A DNA stretch of 64,000 nt from the NCBI GenBank assembly GCA_009741485.1, contig CM019237.1, positions 52,874,252 to 52,938,251 on the forward strand. The letters run 5' to 3'. The number at the start of each line of letters is the position of its first letter. Position 1 is the stretch's first letter. The notes beneath the pieces are model-generated. The model worked only from the letters and a program-made list of their open reading frames with translations, was not told the origin of the DNA and searched no databases. Of this stretch, positions 1-13,571 are shown piece by piece. This DNA comes from Malurus cyaneus samueli (Eukaryota > Chordata > Aves > Passeriformes > Maluridae). A program made the position numbers and the translations under genes.

Positions 1-2997
1 AGGAGTCACTTGGCTACACAGATACGCTTGCTGTTGGACCAGCTATCCCCCATTTCCTCCACTGAAAGTGAGACTGGACAGGTTTCCAAAGGCTGGACCT
101 AGCCCCCATGCACACCCTCAGTTAGACAATGTTACTTTACACTGAAAGCCAGAAAAAATGGTTTAATAAAGCATAAAATAGAAAATGGGAATTAGATTAC
201 CTACTACTCCACCTCATCTTAAGAACTTCACCCTGTTGGCAAAGGCAAAAGCAGTTTCACTAGAGCTCTATGCAGAGGACGTTATTTGAGTTCTAATCAA
301 GGTCATAAGGAATTCCACACCTACTCTAAAAACCAACTACCTTCTTTGCCAGTAACATTGCAGCCAATTTCTCAAATAAATTATCTAAAGTGAAAGATCT
401 TTCTTGACAACTGATAGTTGGCACACAACATAAACCTTGCTTCCCAGTTTCTGCCCTGACCACTGGAATGTCACTGCCACAATGAACGCTGAGTGTCCTT
501 CAGGGAATGAGAAGCCTTTCTGAGCAGAGCAAGACAAGCAACATTCATACAGAAAATTCTGGGTCAGGGCTTCAGCTCTCATACCTCTGTTATCTAAACA
601 TTGCCAGCAGATCTTCAGTAGAGCCACCTGAAGACAACAAAACACAATTTGGAAGCTGTCAAGCATGAATTCCCTTCATATGAAGACGCAATCTGTCCCT
701 TAAAAGACAGTTCACACTATAGGACAGATTTTCCTTTTGCAACCAGTAAGCACAGGGAAAAAAAACCAAAACATTGATCCCTTACACCCATTTTATTTCA
801 AGTAAATATCATTAATAGCCACGACTGATTAATTTATGATTATTTCTCTTTGGGATTCCAGGACTGTTGCTAATGGTTGTTATTTAAGGCTTCATGTCAC
901 AGAGACACATTTTTTTGTGCAAGGTTTCAAGAGGCAAAATGAGAGGAAGGGCAACGAGTACTGCGGAACTTAGCTGACCCAGCAACATCCAGGAGCACTG
1001 ACAAAAATAAAAAGAGGATATTGAACATCCTTCTCTGCTGTGTCTGCTCAGTTATTGTGGAAAACTAACAGAAAGAGTCGCATCCCTGATGGATATAATT
1101 GGCTCCTAGGAAAGTGGGATGCTCAGGGTCCTGCCACTCTGTGCCAGAGGAAAATTTCTTGGACAGTAAGTTTGCCACTTGATGTGCACCTCTGCATCTG
1201 AGGAAGAAGCGTCAGAGATGAGAACCAAACCCTGAAATATCCTGACAGTGTGTGAACAGCAATTAGCAACTCTGTGGACAGAAACAGATTTTCTGGCAGG
1301 TCTCATTAATCTCTTTATGCCAATTTAAATACTCACGAAAGAAACTGTGTGAGCAGCCAAGAACATTAAGACTTCTTCACATGAGCTATTTCAGCAAACA
1401 CCTATGATCAAAGACTGGGCAAAGAACCAGAGATACGCTGCTGTGGACTTCACTCTGATTCACTGTTGGTCTGCGATGGCTCCCTCGTGTTTCTGTTATC
1501 CTGTCTGAAAATGAGGCACAGGAGTACTTCATCCACCTTCCTAAATGCTTCTCCTCTGCACCAGTCTGTAAACAACAGCTTGATTTAAACTTACAAAAAA
1601 ATGCCCCTCCTGAAGCGGGAGGGACAGAGTGAGATCAATCTTTTAAATCACGCCCCACAAACAAACCTTTTGGTCCGTGCTCTCCATCATAGAACCAGCA
1701 GTCAGAAGCCCTTCCCAAAGGCCAACTCAAACCGTGCTGCTCACTGTCAAACATGCCTTCATCCCAAAAGCTCCACAGCTTTTCTAAAGGCTCTTCCTGC
1801 CTGACACAGGAGGACAAGATTCAGCTGTCGTTCCCTGGGAGAATGACTGGGACAAGATGGGAGCGGACCCCAGCCAGGAGACAGCCTGTGAAGGAGCTGC
1901 AGTTCTGAACTGCCTCTAGTTTTCCTTAGTGGTATCCAAGTCCCATTGTGCCACAACACCTGGATTTAGTGATGTTCTACCTCCAAGGACTCGTTGATCC
2001 ATGCCTGGATGGATGACCTGAGAACAGAGCACAACTAGGACTCCTGAGATAGCCACCTATTTGGCACATCCCTGCTAAAGCCCCCACTGGGCCACCCCAG
2101 AGTAAACTGAGCTTATCTGATCCTTTTAGGCTGATGGGAAGAGCATGAGCAGATGATGAGCTGTCCATCTCCTGGAATGAACCATTTAGAGAGCAATGAG
2201 CTTGCTGGCTCATACAGCAAAGCATGATCATATTCTGATCAGCACAGAAGCTCCACCTTGGATTCAGATTTACAAGGCTTTCCCCTGGCTATTCAACCTT
2301 CCAATCTTCCATGAATAACAGGAGTCCACAACAAACCTGGCACTGATGCCAGGTCTTCACTGTATATAACAGGCAACCTCTGTTATGTACCTGAATAGAT
2401 TTGTATCTTCTGTTACAAAGCCCAGATCTCACAAAATTGGTCACTACAACTGCATTAAAAGAACGGTGTGTTTGGTTGCAGGGCCTATTCTTGTTTGTCA
2501 AAAGCCAATTGCTTTCTTAAAAAATGTAGCTTAACTCTTACTGTTTTCTTTGCTACGACTACTGCTCAACAAGCTCACTGTCAGGATACAAATCCAGCTA
2601 CTTCTTGGATTGCTTTTTTCCCCAAACATTAGTCTGTCAAAACCATAATGGAAGATAGGAGATTGGTCAGAAACATCTGAAAAGCAAATCCTTACCATAT
2701 CAAGAGAAAGTTTAATTAATCTAATGAAGGGTCTAAGAACCACACCCTTTTACCTTGTAGAGTGTAAGTAGGTATTTCAGCAACTGAGCTGAGCTTTTTG
2801 AAAGAAAGGATAACTGTGAACTGTGCCATGTTTCATCATTTTATTCTGATTATTCTATTTTGTCTTTTACTATTTTTGAAAGTCTTTACTATTGTCATTA
2901 GGAGTGAGTAGAAAAATGGTATGAATATGTCTACAGACCAGATTTCACGTTTTTTCTAAAAATCTCTGAAGGAATTAATGGACTGCCAGGACTAAGT

Positions 2998-3066
2998 GAC
3001 CTTGCTTGAGCAGAGGCTGATCTCCAGAAGTCCCTCACAGCCTATGCCATTCCATAATTCTGTGAA
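2998..3066 (+). repeat. CR1 LINE 3' terminal fragment
   Basis: The segment resembles the last 70 bases of a CR1: GACCTTGCTTGAGCAGAGG, then GATCTCCAGAAGTCCCT and an ATTCCATAATTCTGTGAAT tail like the CR1 8-bp terminal repeats. The block expected to read TTCCAACC has decayed, so this is an old copy. It lies antisense to the host gene. Confidence 0.8.
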
Positions 3067-3792
3067 TCCTCCTCAAGATTAGCTTTAAAAAATATTTCAT
3101 CCCAAACCTACCAAAGTGGTAGCTGCTTTTATTGTGTATTTGCAGCACTGCCAAGACTTGGGTGAGTCACATAGGCGATGAAAATCTCCACAGAGCACGA
3201 CGAATTTTACAAATTACATGCTTAGATGTGGGGATTTAAAAGTGTTAGCCAGTCTCTGCCTGGAATTGGGTTGGAAAAGGTAACATTAGATGATTTCCTC
3301 TTAGCTGGGTAGTAAATACAACCATCTGGTGTAAGTGCACATTACTGATTTACAGTATTTCATTACTAAGTAGTACAAGAGAGCAGAGACTGAACCTGAT
3401 AAGAGTCAGATTGGAATGGGGAAGGAAATCTTGACTGAAGTTTTAAATGAGCCATAATATTTAAAACCACAGGATGAACTTTTGCCATGGAAACAGGCTC
3501 AGCTCTCTATTCTACACTGTGCTTCCTATCAGTGTTACTCAATGCCAGCCTGCTGTATGAAACAGGCAGGGCACCGAAATATTCAGCTAAGAGTATTCTG
3601 AGTACAAATTCACCACTGCTACTAATTAGAAACATTGCTCTGGGCATAAACCCAGGCAGAAACACTGTCTTGTTTGTAAGTAAGGCCTGCCAATAGTAGC
3701 AGATGTAATAATTACCACACAAAATTCAACATTCTCCCACAATGTAATAGAATAAATTAATTAGAAATTTAATAATATATGTGTTTTTAGAA

Positions 3793-3892
3793 AAGCATAA
3801 AATTATTTGGCTTGGAAGGGACCTTAAAGGTCACCTGTTTCCAACCTCACTGCAGTGGGCAGGAACACCTTTCACTACACCAGGTTGTCATT
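3793..3892 (-). repeat. CR1 LINE 3' fragment
   Basis: Read on the plus strand this is the reverse complement of a CR1 end: ATTTGGCTTGGAAGGGACC, TTAAAGGTCACCTGTTTCC, then a GTGGGCAGGAACACC and CTACACCAGGTTGTCA block. About 100 bp are preserved and the terminal 8-bp repeats are degraded. It lies in the same orientation as the host gene. Confidence 0.88.
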
Positions 3893-6405
3893 TTGCACAT
3901 TGTTTGCTGTTCTTCTAGAAAAAGCAAAAAATATAGGAAAATCACAGTGGAACATTCTAGCCTGAAAGATTAATTTCTTTTTCCTTCTAAAGTACAAAGA
4001 ATCCATACCCCCTCAGGCAAGCCAGCCATAAGGGCTGGTACATATGAAGTTACAAACAACAGTAAGATTTCCTACACAAAAATTTCATAAAGTAGCCAAA
4101 AATTCTTATTCTAAGACACTAGAAAAATCTCTTCTGTATTGTTTCAAAACTCAGATGCAATAAACCCTTAATTTTAGCGTGCAATTTGGCTTAAAGTCAT
4201 AACCTTGAAGGTCTGATTTTAGCACCCTTCCCGCCTCGGTGAGAAGTGCACAAGTGATCCAAATGCACAGACAGCTGCCAAAATCAGCAGTGTCAAATCT
4301 TACAACTGTATGCTCACGTACTCGAGGGAGAGTGTTAAAATTACTCTATTGGAGATCTTTTATACTCCCACTTTACAGCTCCATCTTTTATCAGCTGTTA
4401 ATAACACAGTTCAACATTACAAGCTGTCTACACATTCTGATCTAGCTTTGTATTCTAATTTTTCAAATTTAAACTTATGCAAGCCTGAGCTTATTTTATG
4501 ATTATTCCCCAGATATTCAGGCTTTAATTAACAAAAGCAAATGCACTGAAAATGTTCTGTCTCACAGGGATGACAAAACTGACAGGCAGTAGAGCTCAAA
4601 TCAACACACCATCCCTTGATATGTCCTGTGTGGGATCCAGGAGAAGCCTTTGTGGTTCTGCTTAGTCAGAAATTGAAAGAAGAGTCTTGCTTGTTTACAA
4701 ATAATCACAACAGCCTCTCACATCCCACCCTAAAATGCAGACACCTCTGCTCTGTGTTTTCTCCATTTACATTTGGAAGAATTGAAACCACACCAGGAGC
4801 ATCACAGACAGTAAGACTTTTTTTCCACTAAACAGTCTTCCTGTCACCACCATCCACATTTTGAGGTCCTCTTACCCTCTTGCAGAGGAATTCCTGTTAT
4901 TAAGCTCTCTGGTGGAAGATGCAAATGACCTGATGACCCTTCAGGCCACACATTATATATTTATTTGAATCCCTCTGCACCACCAAATCCGGCAGGAATG
5001 TAAGGATGGGAAATAAAAAAATCACCCTAATTAAAAGCATTACTTGCTCAAGGAAGATATAGCTTTCCCATTTCACAAATCTAATAATGGAAAATCAGAC
5101 AGCTGGTTGTCTCTCTGTTTGGTAGTGCTGGCAAGCTCTTGGATACAGTGGTCTGAAGAAGACACTAGGAGATGGGAGAGGGGGGAGGAATGAAAAGCAA
5201 CAGTCTTCCTGCCATGGTGTGCCAAGAAAATGAAAATGTGTGAGACAATGTGTTAATGAATATCCCCACAGATGGGCAAGCACTGATGATTTTGGTAAGG
5301 CAAAGATTTCGCAATTAAAATATCATTCACAATAGAGATAATGATGATTATCATCAAAATCCCAGTATAGGACAAGAGACCTACAAATGCGTGTGTAAAG
5401 TAATGCATCCCATACCTCTCCAAACCCACAATAAACACACAGCAGAACTGAAATTTGAGGATATTTCAATCACAAATCCAAATGGATTATTTTAATCCTG
5501 GTATATTCTATCTCTGCTTTATGACAACTACTAATAAAATACTTATTTTTGTTAAAGGGAAAGTATCAAACCATGATTTTATGAGACCTCATTTATAATT
5601 TCCCATTTCATCCCCACATCAATTTGCCCTTTAAATTACTGTGACACGGAGACTTCTCTGGTGAGGTATCATCCCTAAGTGTACCCGTGGAAAATTCTTC
5701 CTACTTTCTTCAGTCTTCCCTCCTCCCCTCTTTTCTCCTACCAGATTAAACAACTTTTACTCCAAGTTCCCATTTCCCTAACCCAAAATTTCACTCCATT
5801 GTTTTTCATCTCAGCAACAGCATCGGACCTTTCTCTTTGAAACCAATGTTGCATTTTGAGACACCTCTAAATCCAACAGTACTTTCCTTAGGGCTAAGGG
5901 TTCCTGGAACTCTTCTTCCTGCTCACTGCTGTATTTTGTGGTTGAGATTGGATGGATAAGAGAGGAAACGCCATTTATTTAAATGGGGTCAAAGCATGGC
6001 TATAGTAGCAATGAACTGTTACAGTCACAGCAGGCTTTTTCCAACTCCATATATTTCTGTTCATCAGCTAAGAAAACACAAAAGCAAACCAGAAATTTCT
6101 GGAATTTTTCTTTCCTGCCTCTGATGGTAACATTGGGCCAGTCCCATCCATCCCCACAGTTTCACTTCCTTTTCTGTTCAAACAAGGACAAAAATAGTTT
6201 TTCCTCACAAAGAGAAATTAAGGCATCACTCGTAAAGGTTTTGAAAGAAACTTTGTATTAGAAGAAGGAAAAAATTGATTATCAGCAAATAGGGCTTCAG
6301 GCAATCTCCATATAGAAGAGTTTATCAGAGTCTTGACTCTTAAGAAGTACTTCCAAGATATTTTATCCCTTTGCTGTTGGCACAAATGTTCAGAGATTCT
6401 TGAAT

Positions 6406-6458
6406 AATGTGAATTGAAAGAATTAAAACATAACATAAAATGTGAATTGAAAGAATTA
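6406..6458. repeat. Direct duplication with 33-bp period
   Basis: The 20-base string AATGTGAATTGAAAGAATTA occurs exactly at 6406-6425 and again at 6439-6458, separated by 13 AT-rich bases. The exact match suggests a recent local slippage duplication. No function is apparent. Confidence 0.85.
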
Positions 6459-9149
6459 TTCTTATTATCACTTTGGACTTTTCCTTAATGAAGTAATCTA
6501 AGATATATTTAGACACCAGGAATAAAAAAAAGAACCTCTATATGAAGTATTTAAAATCTGGTGACCAATTGACTTTACAGGGAAAGATCTTTTCATCGCT
6601 TGACTTCTAAAGAAAGGACAAGATAAGCACGAAGGATTTTCTTTCAAGAACATATTTTATGGGTGGGTTTCTATCTTGCTTTTTCTGATCTTCTGCAATT
6701 ACCAAACAATAATGTAACTACCTAGAAACAGAATATGTAGCTTTTACATGGAGACACAGTGAGACGAATCCTCATGAACCATTTTCATGAGTGCAAGCAA
6801 CAGGCATAAAACTGTATATTTGTTTAATCAAAGATGAAGAAAGCTTGTATCAAATTAAATTATTGCTTCAGTTCCATCTTTTTATTCTTAATAGTGTTAG
6901 CTGGATTCAAAGATGTCTTCAGAACTGAATCCAGAAAAGATTATTAGTTATCTCTAAAATGTAAGGGACACCAGAAGGCCAATTTAATCCCACTCAAAAT
7001 CCATGGGAACCTAATAAACAGCAGCCATATTTAACTGGCATTTCCAAGCTCAGAGACAGGAACATTGCATTTGTTAGTCTTTAGTCTCATTCCTTCATCG
7101 TGCTTTAGTGCAAGACATTGGATGTAGCAAAAAATTGTCAAATATCACAGAAATCAAAAAGGTGAATTAATTAACTGGAACGAGAATGTTCCCATTCAGT
7201 GACAGAAGTTCTTATTTCCACACAGGCCAGAAACATGTAGCTCACAGATAAAACACTCCCCACCAAATATCAGATGCTCTACAACTCCCTGAATGCTGGG
7301 AAACATCTATCTGGAGTATTACATCCATGTTATTGATGATATAAGTGTACATAGGTTAGACAGATAAGCAGACATGGCACGAGAAAGGAATACTGCTGCC
7401 AGCAGCACAAGTTTGCTGATTTAATTAGAAGTTTAGGCAAAGTATTATTATATGACATTTGCAAGAGTTGTTGAAGATTATACAAAATTAATAAAATTTG
7501 CTTCTCCTAAACAGTCCAGATCCAATGATTTTAGAAACAGATAATATCCACATCCACAAACTCTTTGTATTTCTTAGTTAAAAATCTTATGCCATTGGTC
7601 AGAAATTATCACTGCCTCTTAAGCACTTTTATTTTCACTGACTCATCCCTCTCCACAGCTGTAGACAAGTGTTTAGAATATGGAAACAACCTCTGTAGGT
7701 GACATAACCTTGTTGATTTTTCCCAGAATCTTAAGAATGGCTGTAGGCACATCACAAGTCTCACTACTGCACTGCCTTTTTCCTAACAGGGACTTACAGC
7801 AGCTACTCTTGGAAAGAAAATAAAACCCGGGACAAATATTAAATTATCTTCTGCCTACAAAGCGGTTCCCTGCAGATGAAGCCAAGCTGAATAGGATGGT
7901 AGGGGAATGAACTGGAAACATCAAAGATGTGGGATTGCAGCCCACAGCAGTACTCAGGGGCAGAGGATGGGCGAGGTCACCTTGACCCCAGAAGCAGCTT
8001 TATGCAACATTTCAATCCCAACTGCAACCTCAACATAGGCTTTGACAGAAAAGTTAGTTTTTGAATACAAAGTGGAAAAAGGAGTTTCACACAGGAGCAA
8101 AGGACAGTGAGTTCCAATATTAACTGAAGAGAGATGCCTGTGAAAAATTTTAGACCAAAAAAAAGAAACTGGGACAGTCATCATACCTCCTCTTAGTCAG
8201 ACAGGAAAATTCCTACTGCAGTATACCTATTGTCAGTTCCCCTGTATTTTTCTAATTGAAGTTAGGGTAGGACATTCCCCATCATTTTTCAAACCCAAAT
8301 GAGAACGGAGCAAAATATTTCACAAGTGAAAACTATACTACCTGCACAGTCACATTTCGTGCTGAAAACAGAGTAGGGACTTGATCTGTAAGCTTTGCAA
8401 AAAGCATTGTTTAGAAGTTATTTTAAAAGTCAAGGTACTCCTAGATTAAAATTGTGACTATTCCATCCTAAGGTGTTAAATCGAGAGGGAAACGGTGGTA
8501 TCTCTGCAAAAATTACTGCCAACAATCTGATTTTCTAAAGGCACTAATTCAGGTTTTAGAGCCACACAGAAAATTCCTTCCACGTCCCTGGTATGAAAAC
8601 TTTGCCCTGCTGAACATTCATCACCATAAATCATCTGGTTAGGGTAAATCTTTTAGAAACCATGAATGGTGTTGCAGGACCAATTCACGAGACTTGCCAT
8701 AAGACACTCGAGAGATAATTGAGATGTCAAGCCTCATCAATATCAACATACTTCAAGGAAGGACAAGAGGAGAGGGGAGAAATGACAATGAATGATACCA
8801 TTATGTGATGATAGCTAACCCTCAGCTTAGAAACAGATATATCAGTCACAAATATGCAAGTCTTTGAATTTCATGGAAGTCTGGACATATATGCAACCTT
8901 AATTCCTTAAAAAGTTTCTTTCCATGAGAAGTAATGACAGAGTTGTAGACTTTTTTTTTTTTCTGTTTTAACTTTCAAGATTTAAACTTTTTTCCCCCCT
9001 CTAACTTAACATATAGGAGATAAAACAACTTTGGGCAGCACACAGGAAAAAAAACACAGGCAGCACACATTATTTAAAAAAAATTTAAAAACGAAACTAT
9101 TTTTTTCCTGACCAGGCAGAGGAAGCAAAGTCTCAAAGGAGGCTTCTGC

Positions 9150-10220
9150 CAATTTTCAGTGCTATGAATTTGTTCCCTGTATCATTCTTAGTTACTAGTT
9201 GTGTATCTCCCCCTAATCAATACACAATCCATGTTACTCTCTCATCCAAGGTCTTGCATCGTAATTACTGTCCACTCACTTTGAAAACTGACATTGATCA
9301 CAATCCCGATTCCTTCTTGTCTTCCTTTTTTTCCCATTTTCCACCCCACTCCACTCCTCCTTGTGATATCCACCCCTCACAAAGTAGCACCTCACTCTCT
9401 CCATCTGCTTCTTCAACCATCTGCTCATTCCATCCTTCCCCTCTTGCTGGAAAACTCTACAGTCTCTCCCATGCAGCTCCACAGTCTCCTCAAAGCATCA
9501 CTAAAACCCTTTTCCTTTTCTGTTCAAAAATAGTAACTACAGTCAGCTTTCTGCTTCAGGCCTCAATGGAGGGGATGGTGCAAAACAAATATGCCTGAGT
9601 TCAGTAATCCACTCCTCCTCTTTATTTCATCCCAAACGCCATGGCCAAACGGATCTTTCCTTGATGGGATGTTCTGGCCATTTCATTCCACTTCAAAAAT
9701 CAATTAGCCATCTACACACCACAGGATTTTCAGATGCCCATCTTCAGGTCCATTCCCCTGAGTAACTCTCTCATTTTGCCTGGCCCCTGGTGCCATCCTC
9801 TGCCATTTCTGCTTGGTTTGCTTTGATCTCATCCCACAAGTATTTCTGTGCCTTCTCCTACTCAGGCACTCTCTGCCTGCAATCAGCTCTTGAAGCTCAT
9901 TATTACTCCATTTCCCTCTTGCTCACCCTCTCTGTTCTACTCTGTCAAAGACTGTCATCTCTTCCACACACAAAACTAGAGAATCCTTCAATTCTGAAAG
10001 AGAGGAAAAATATTACATTTAAATATCATCAAAATTTCCAAGCCAGTGCTTTTCTTCTTTTTAAAACACCTGGCTTTCTACCATGTATTTAATTTCCCTG
10101 CTTTGCTTCCTTTCACAATCCTTCACCTCCCAGTACTCACATTATACATTCCTTTGTGACTAATCACTTCCTGCTCATCCCTTTGGTTTGTATCTTTTCT
10201 CTCTTGTTTTGCAGTGAACA
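9150..10220. other. Pyrimidine-rich tract of about 1 kb
   Basis: The plus strand is strongly C/T-biased over about 1 kb, with many CTTCC, CCCTC and TTTCC runs (purine-rich in the sense of the host gene). The bias explains the long plus-strand open frame of 144 codons at 9164-9598 and its shifted partner, which are rich in Ser, Pro and Leu and show no domain. The block ends about 0.7 kb before exon 4 in window coordinates. Confidence 0.6.
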
Positions 10221-10879
10221 TGGCAGGTTACTACCAGATTCTTATCTGCCTGAGAACAGCCTACCTCATTCCGGATGATAAACAGAGAATATGGTAATTA
10301 AAATTCAGGAAGGCAAAATCAGAGAGATGGCACTGACATTTTTCCCCACCACACTCCCTCTTCCCCACTCTCATCAGCTACTGACATTTGAAAAATTTCA
10401 ACCAACTCTAATAAACAACACAAATTTGTCCCAGTTTCCTAAGAAAGCAAAGCTTGTATGATCACACCCCTGCCAAGTAGCTCCATCCTAACCCCTTTTA
10501 TACTCTGTAAGTCAGATTCAAACAAATAATGCAAAGGCAGCGAGGACCCAGAGGTTAACTTTGCTGAAACAAAGAGAAATCCAAATTAGCATCTTCATTA
10601 ACTGTGGGATGCTGCAGCCAGCTGGCTTGACCAGCAGAGTAGTTTGGGGCACCCATCAGAACATATCTCCCTTAGTTTGCCTGCTTATAGTGAAAATACC
10701 AGAGATTTATTCTTAAATTATTTCACCTAACACCAATCCATTGTCTACTTCACCTTTTCCAGATCCTCTTCCAGGTTCAGATTATTATTAAGAACACAAC
10801 TCTGATGCACTAATTTCTATAACACAGATGAAGCATTCTTGTCTACCCCCAACCAGAAAAGGAAAAATATGCTCTCTAC

Positions 10880-10972
10880 CTTTTCTGAATTATACTGGGA
10901 TTTGCAGTCACCAGCTGGGTTTTGGATCCAACATCCTTGCTGTATTCACTGGATAGTGGAGGAAGGTTGCAC
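10880..10972 (-). CDS. ST8SIA1: ST8SIA1 exon 4: second half of sialylmotif L
   Basis: This 93-nt internal exon supplies the third base of the split Arg codon (CG+G), then reads [18 protein letters not shown] and [12 protein letters not shown], ending with AG of the next Arg codon. It completes sialylmotif L; the C-N-L-P-P and V-G-S-K blocks are hallmarks of the ST8Sia family. By recall it matches human residues 165-195 without gaps. The differences seen are S for T in EYTKD, T for S in KSQ, and QK for RQ near the end. The acceptor is TGTGTGCAG|G at 10973/10972 and the donor AAAAG|GTAGAG at 10880/10879. Both boundaries are phase 2, so this exon is symmetric. No candidate for the following large exon, which should carry motifs S, III and VS, is visible between here and the left edge. 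Confidence 0.95.
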
Positions 10973-11937
10973 CTGCACACAAAGACAGTCAAGATTTTAA
11001 ATGACATTCAGGACTGACACGCTTCAGAAAATGTAAAAATGTTGTATTGCACGTGACAATTGTTCCCTACTGCACCACTCCTAAAAGCATTTTTGTACCA
11101 GATTGTGGGGAAATAGAGAAATAAAACCTTTTGCAGAGATGAGATCTGTGTAGCTGCTAAGCAAAAACAAAGGCATAAACTTGGCATTTCTGACAGGCTG
11201 AAAGGCTGTGGAAGAGGCTGTTGTTATCTATAGAAATTTTTATTTTTTTTTTAATCCAAACTCTTTTAAAGTTCTGGTTTTCACTGTTTTCTCTTGTTGA
11301 CCAGTATCAGCCTCCAGACTGTTAATACCACTCCATGGTATTACCAGCATTGCAAGTGGCATTTTTAATATTACACTGTGGGGTACTATCATCTTACAGA
11401 ATTTACCAAGAAAACACAGAGGAAAAATAATTAAGTGGCTTTTTAAATATGAGTATTTCAGCTCTGCTCTTAATCTTCTTCTGGTGGGTAGGATGATAAT
11501 GGAATAAAGCCAAAGCAATTGAGCAAATTTACTTTGGGAAGCAGAGAACAAAAAAACCAGAAGTAGAGGGAAAAAACCACACAGTGAATAGTCCAAAATG
11601 CTCCCTTGTAAAGACCTAGGAGAAAGAGGAAGGTGCAAGAGATGAAGACAAAGATACATTCAAACAGTATCCAAGCCTATGCACTGCCCCAAAAATTAGG
11701 AGAAATCTACTCAATACAAAAAAATCACATTAAAAACTGGTTTCCAAACATTTTTTATTTCAAATTTCTCCTTTAAAACAAAGACATGAACAGTATTTCA
11801 AATGCTTAAAAGGCAAAAATGAATCCATGATTCTCAGAGACAAGTAGCATTTGGAATTTTTTTTCAGAGAGAGAGTCTTTTAGTTGTTTATGTTGTTGGG
11901 GTTTGGGTTTTTCTCACTACAGTTTTTGTTAATGCAA

Positions 11938-12076
11938 AAGAAATCCCCAAAAAACCAAACCAACCAAACACACAACAACAACAAAAAAAAAACAAAACAA
12001 AAAAGCAAAAAAACCCACCAAAAAAAACCCCCACAAACAAAAAAAACAATCACGCCAAAAAAACAAATAAACCACA
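11938..12076. repeat. Low-complexity A/C-rich block
   Basis: This stretch consists almost only of A and C on the plus strand (AACC, CAACAA and A-runs interrupted by C), without a fixed repeat unit. It creates 65-codon open frames on both strands that are composition artefacts (Lys/Asn/Gln/Pro on one strand, Phe/Leu/Val/Cys on the other). Confidence 0.9.
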
Positions 12077-13571
12077 ATTAAAATCACAGTGGTGCTATAT
12101 CAGAATCTATTTGCATATAAATACCAGCTCTCAAAACCTTAAATTCTCATCATCAAGAAATGCCAAGGAAAAGGACAGCAATATCCCACCTACATGGAAC
12201 ACAGATTAATTCAATCACATTCACCAAGAAACACAAAATTTCCAGGAACATTTTCTTCTTTTCATGACTGTATTTGTTAAGATGTGCACAATGCATTGAG
12301 ATGTCAGTCAGAAAACAGCTTCTAGTTCGCTCTACCACCGTTTAAGAGAAGCAAGACAACTTCAAAAGAAGGCAGAGAAAAATAATCGAAATAATAAGTT
12401 TCAGGAACTGCAATAATTGATTTAAAAAAAAAAAAGAAAAAATAAAAAGCAAGGCTAGAAGCATAAGGGAATTTTAATTCTTTGACATAACAAATGATAA
12501 AATTTAAATAAGAAAGAGTTCGTTAAATTAAAGTAAAATAAAATAAAGGTCAAACAAATATTCATGAAGGAAGATTTATAGGTAGTTTGCCTTAGGGTAG
12601 GGATGTGGCATAAATACCCCTGGCAACAATTTAATGCTCTCTGCTTTGAATAAACACAAGATCATAAGGCAAGCTTTTAAAAAAACATTTTTGGTTGAAG
12701 TTTATTTAAAAGTACTACAAAGGACTAAGATCTCACCCTAGTTTTTATCATCTCAGCATCTAAATAATGAAAATTCTTTCATAAGCCAGTCACAGCTGCA
12801 TTATTCAAACACATTGAATTCCTTTCATCAGTAAGTCTGATTCCCACCTCAGTGTGCAGGAAACATTAAGAAATGGCCTGAGCATGCTAAGGAAATGGCA
12901 GGAAATCATTTGTTTGGCCTTCCCAATTATTTTCTTGGATAGGTCATCAGAGTGCTGAGGGCTGTGCAGGTGAAGAACACACTGAAGCACAAGACTCATA
13001 TCAAGCAAATTTATTTTTAATTCTCTTACTGTTACATCTGGTATTGAGAAGTAAGTACACAAAAAATAGAGTTTAAAACATGGCTTACAACTACTATCCA
13101 ACACTCCTTTCTTAAAAGAAGCATCAGGAGGCAGAGAGGGGGGAAAATAACTTTTTTTTTTCTTAAAAATAAGAATTACAAACCTGAAAATCAGAAGAAG
13201 AGCCCATTATAACCACAATACCTAAACATGTGCACCATTCTCATTACAGATGCAGCTTGCTGTGCCTTAGGGGCTGAAAACTGCTGCTCTTTTCATCTCT
13301 GTGTTGGAACAACTGTGTTTGTAGAAGATGCTCAGCAACCACATGAGTTTAAACACATTAAATAACCTTAGCAATTACAACATATGACTGTAGCCATCTT
13401 CTCCCCCATGACAAAGTTTATGGAAATACACACAAGTGAAATTAAAACTCATGTGAAGGGAAGAAAATAGCAAGGGCAAAACCTAGCAGGACATTTCACA
13501 CTGCAGAAATACTTTGAAGATATTACATAAATTTCTTTTCAAAAAATGAAAAATGTTATGCAACATGCTCT

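Larger units (their letters stand above)
1..10879 (-). other. ST8SIA1: ST8SIA1 intron 4, 5' part (continues past left edge)
   Basis: This is non-coding sequence downstream of exon 4, starting with the GTAGAG donor at 10879. It holds two short CR1 relics (about 3.0 and 3.8 kb), a 33-bp-period duplication at 6.4 kb, a T12 run at 8951-8962 and a strongly pyrimidine-biased kilobase around 9.15-10.2 kb. Open frames here stay below 150 codons and show no protein family I recognise. The final coding exon of the gene would give a long open frame with motif S, and no such frame is present, so the intron is longer than 10.8 kb. Confidence 0.85.

Noticed and set aside
3245..3300. Possible CR1 remnant (GGGTTGGAAAAGG with ATTAGATGATTTCC)
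   Set aside because: Only two short matches to CR1 3' blocks, with no tail repeats; could be chance.
9164..9598. 144-codon plus-strand open frame rich in Ser, Pro and Leu
   Set aside because: Explained by the pyrimidine-rich composition of this block; a shifted frame in the same region is also open.
11240..11659. 139-codon minus-strand open frame next to exon 4
   Set aside because: Lies in intron 3, is hydrophobic by AT-rich composition and has no similarity to any sialyltransferase segment; not joined by matching splice sites.
11884..12081. Lys/Asn/Gln-rich and Phe-rich open frames on opposite strands
   Set aside because: Both are caused by the low-complexity A/C block; not genes.
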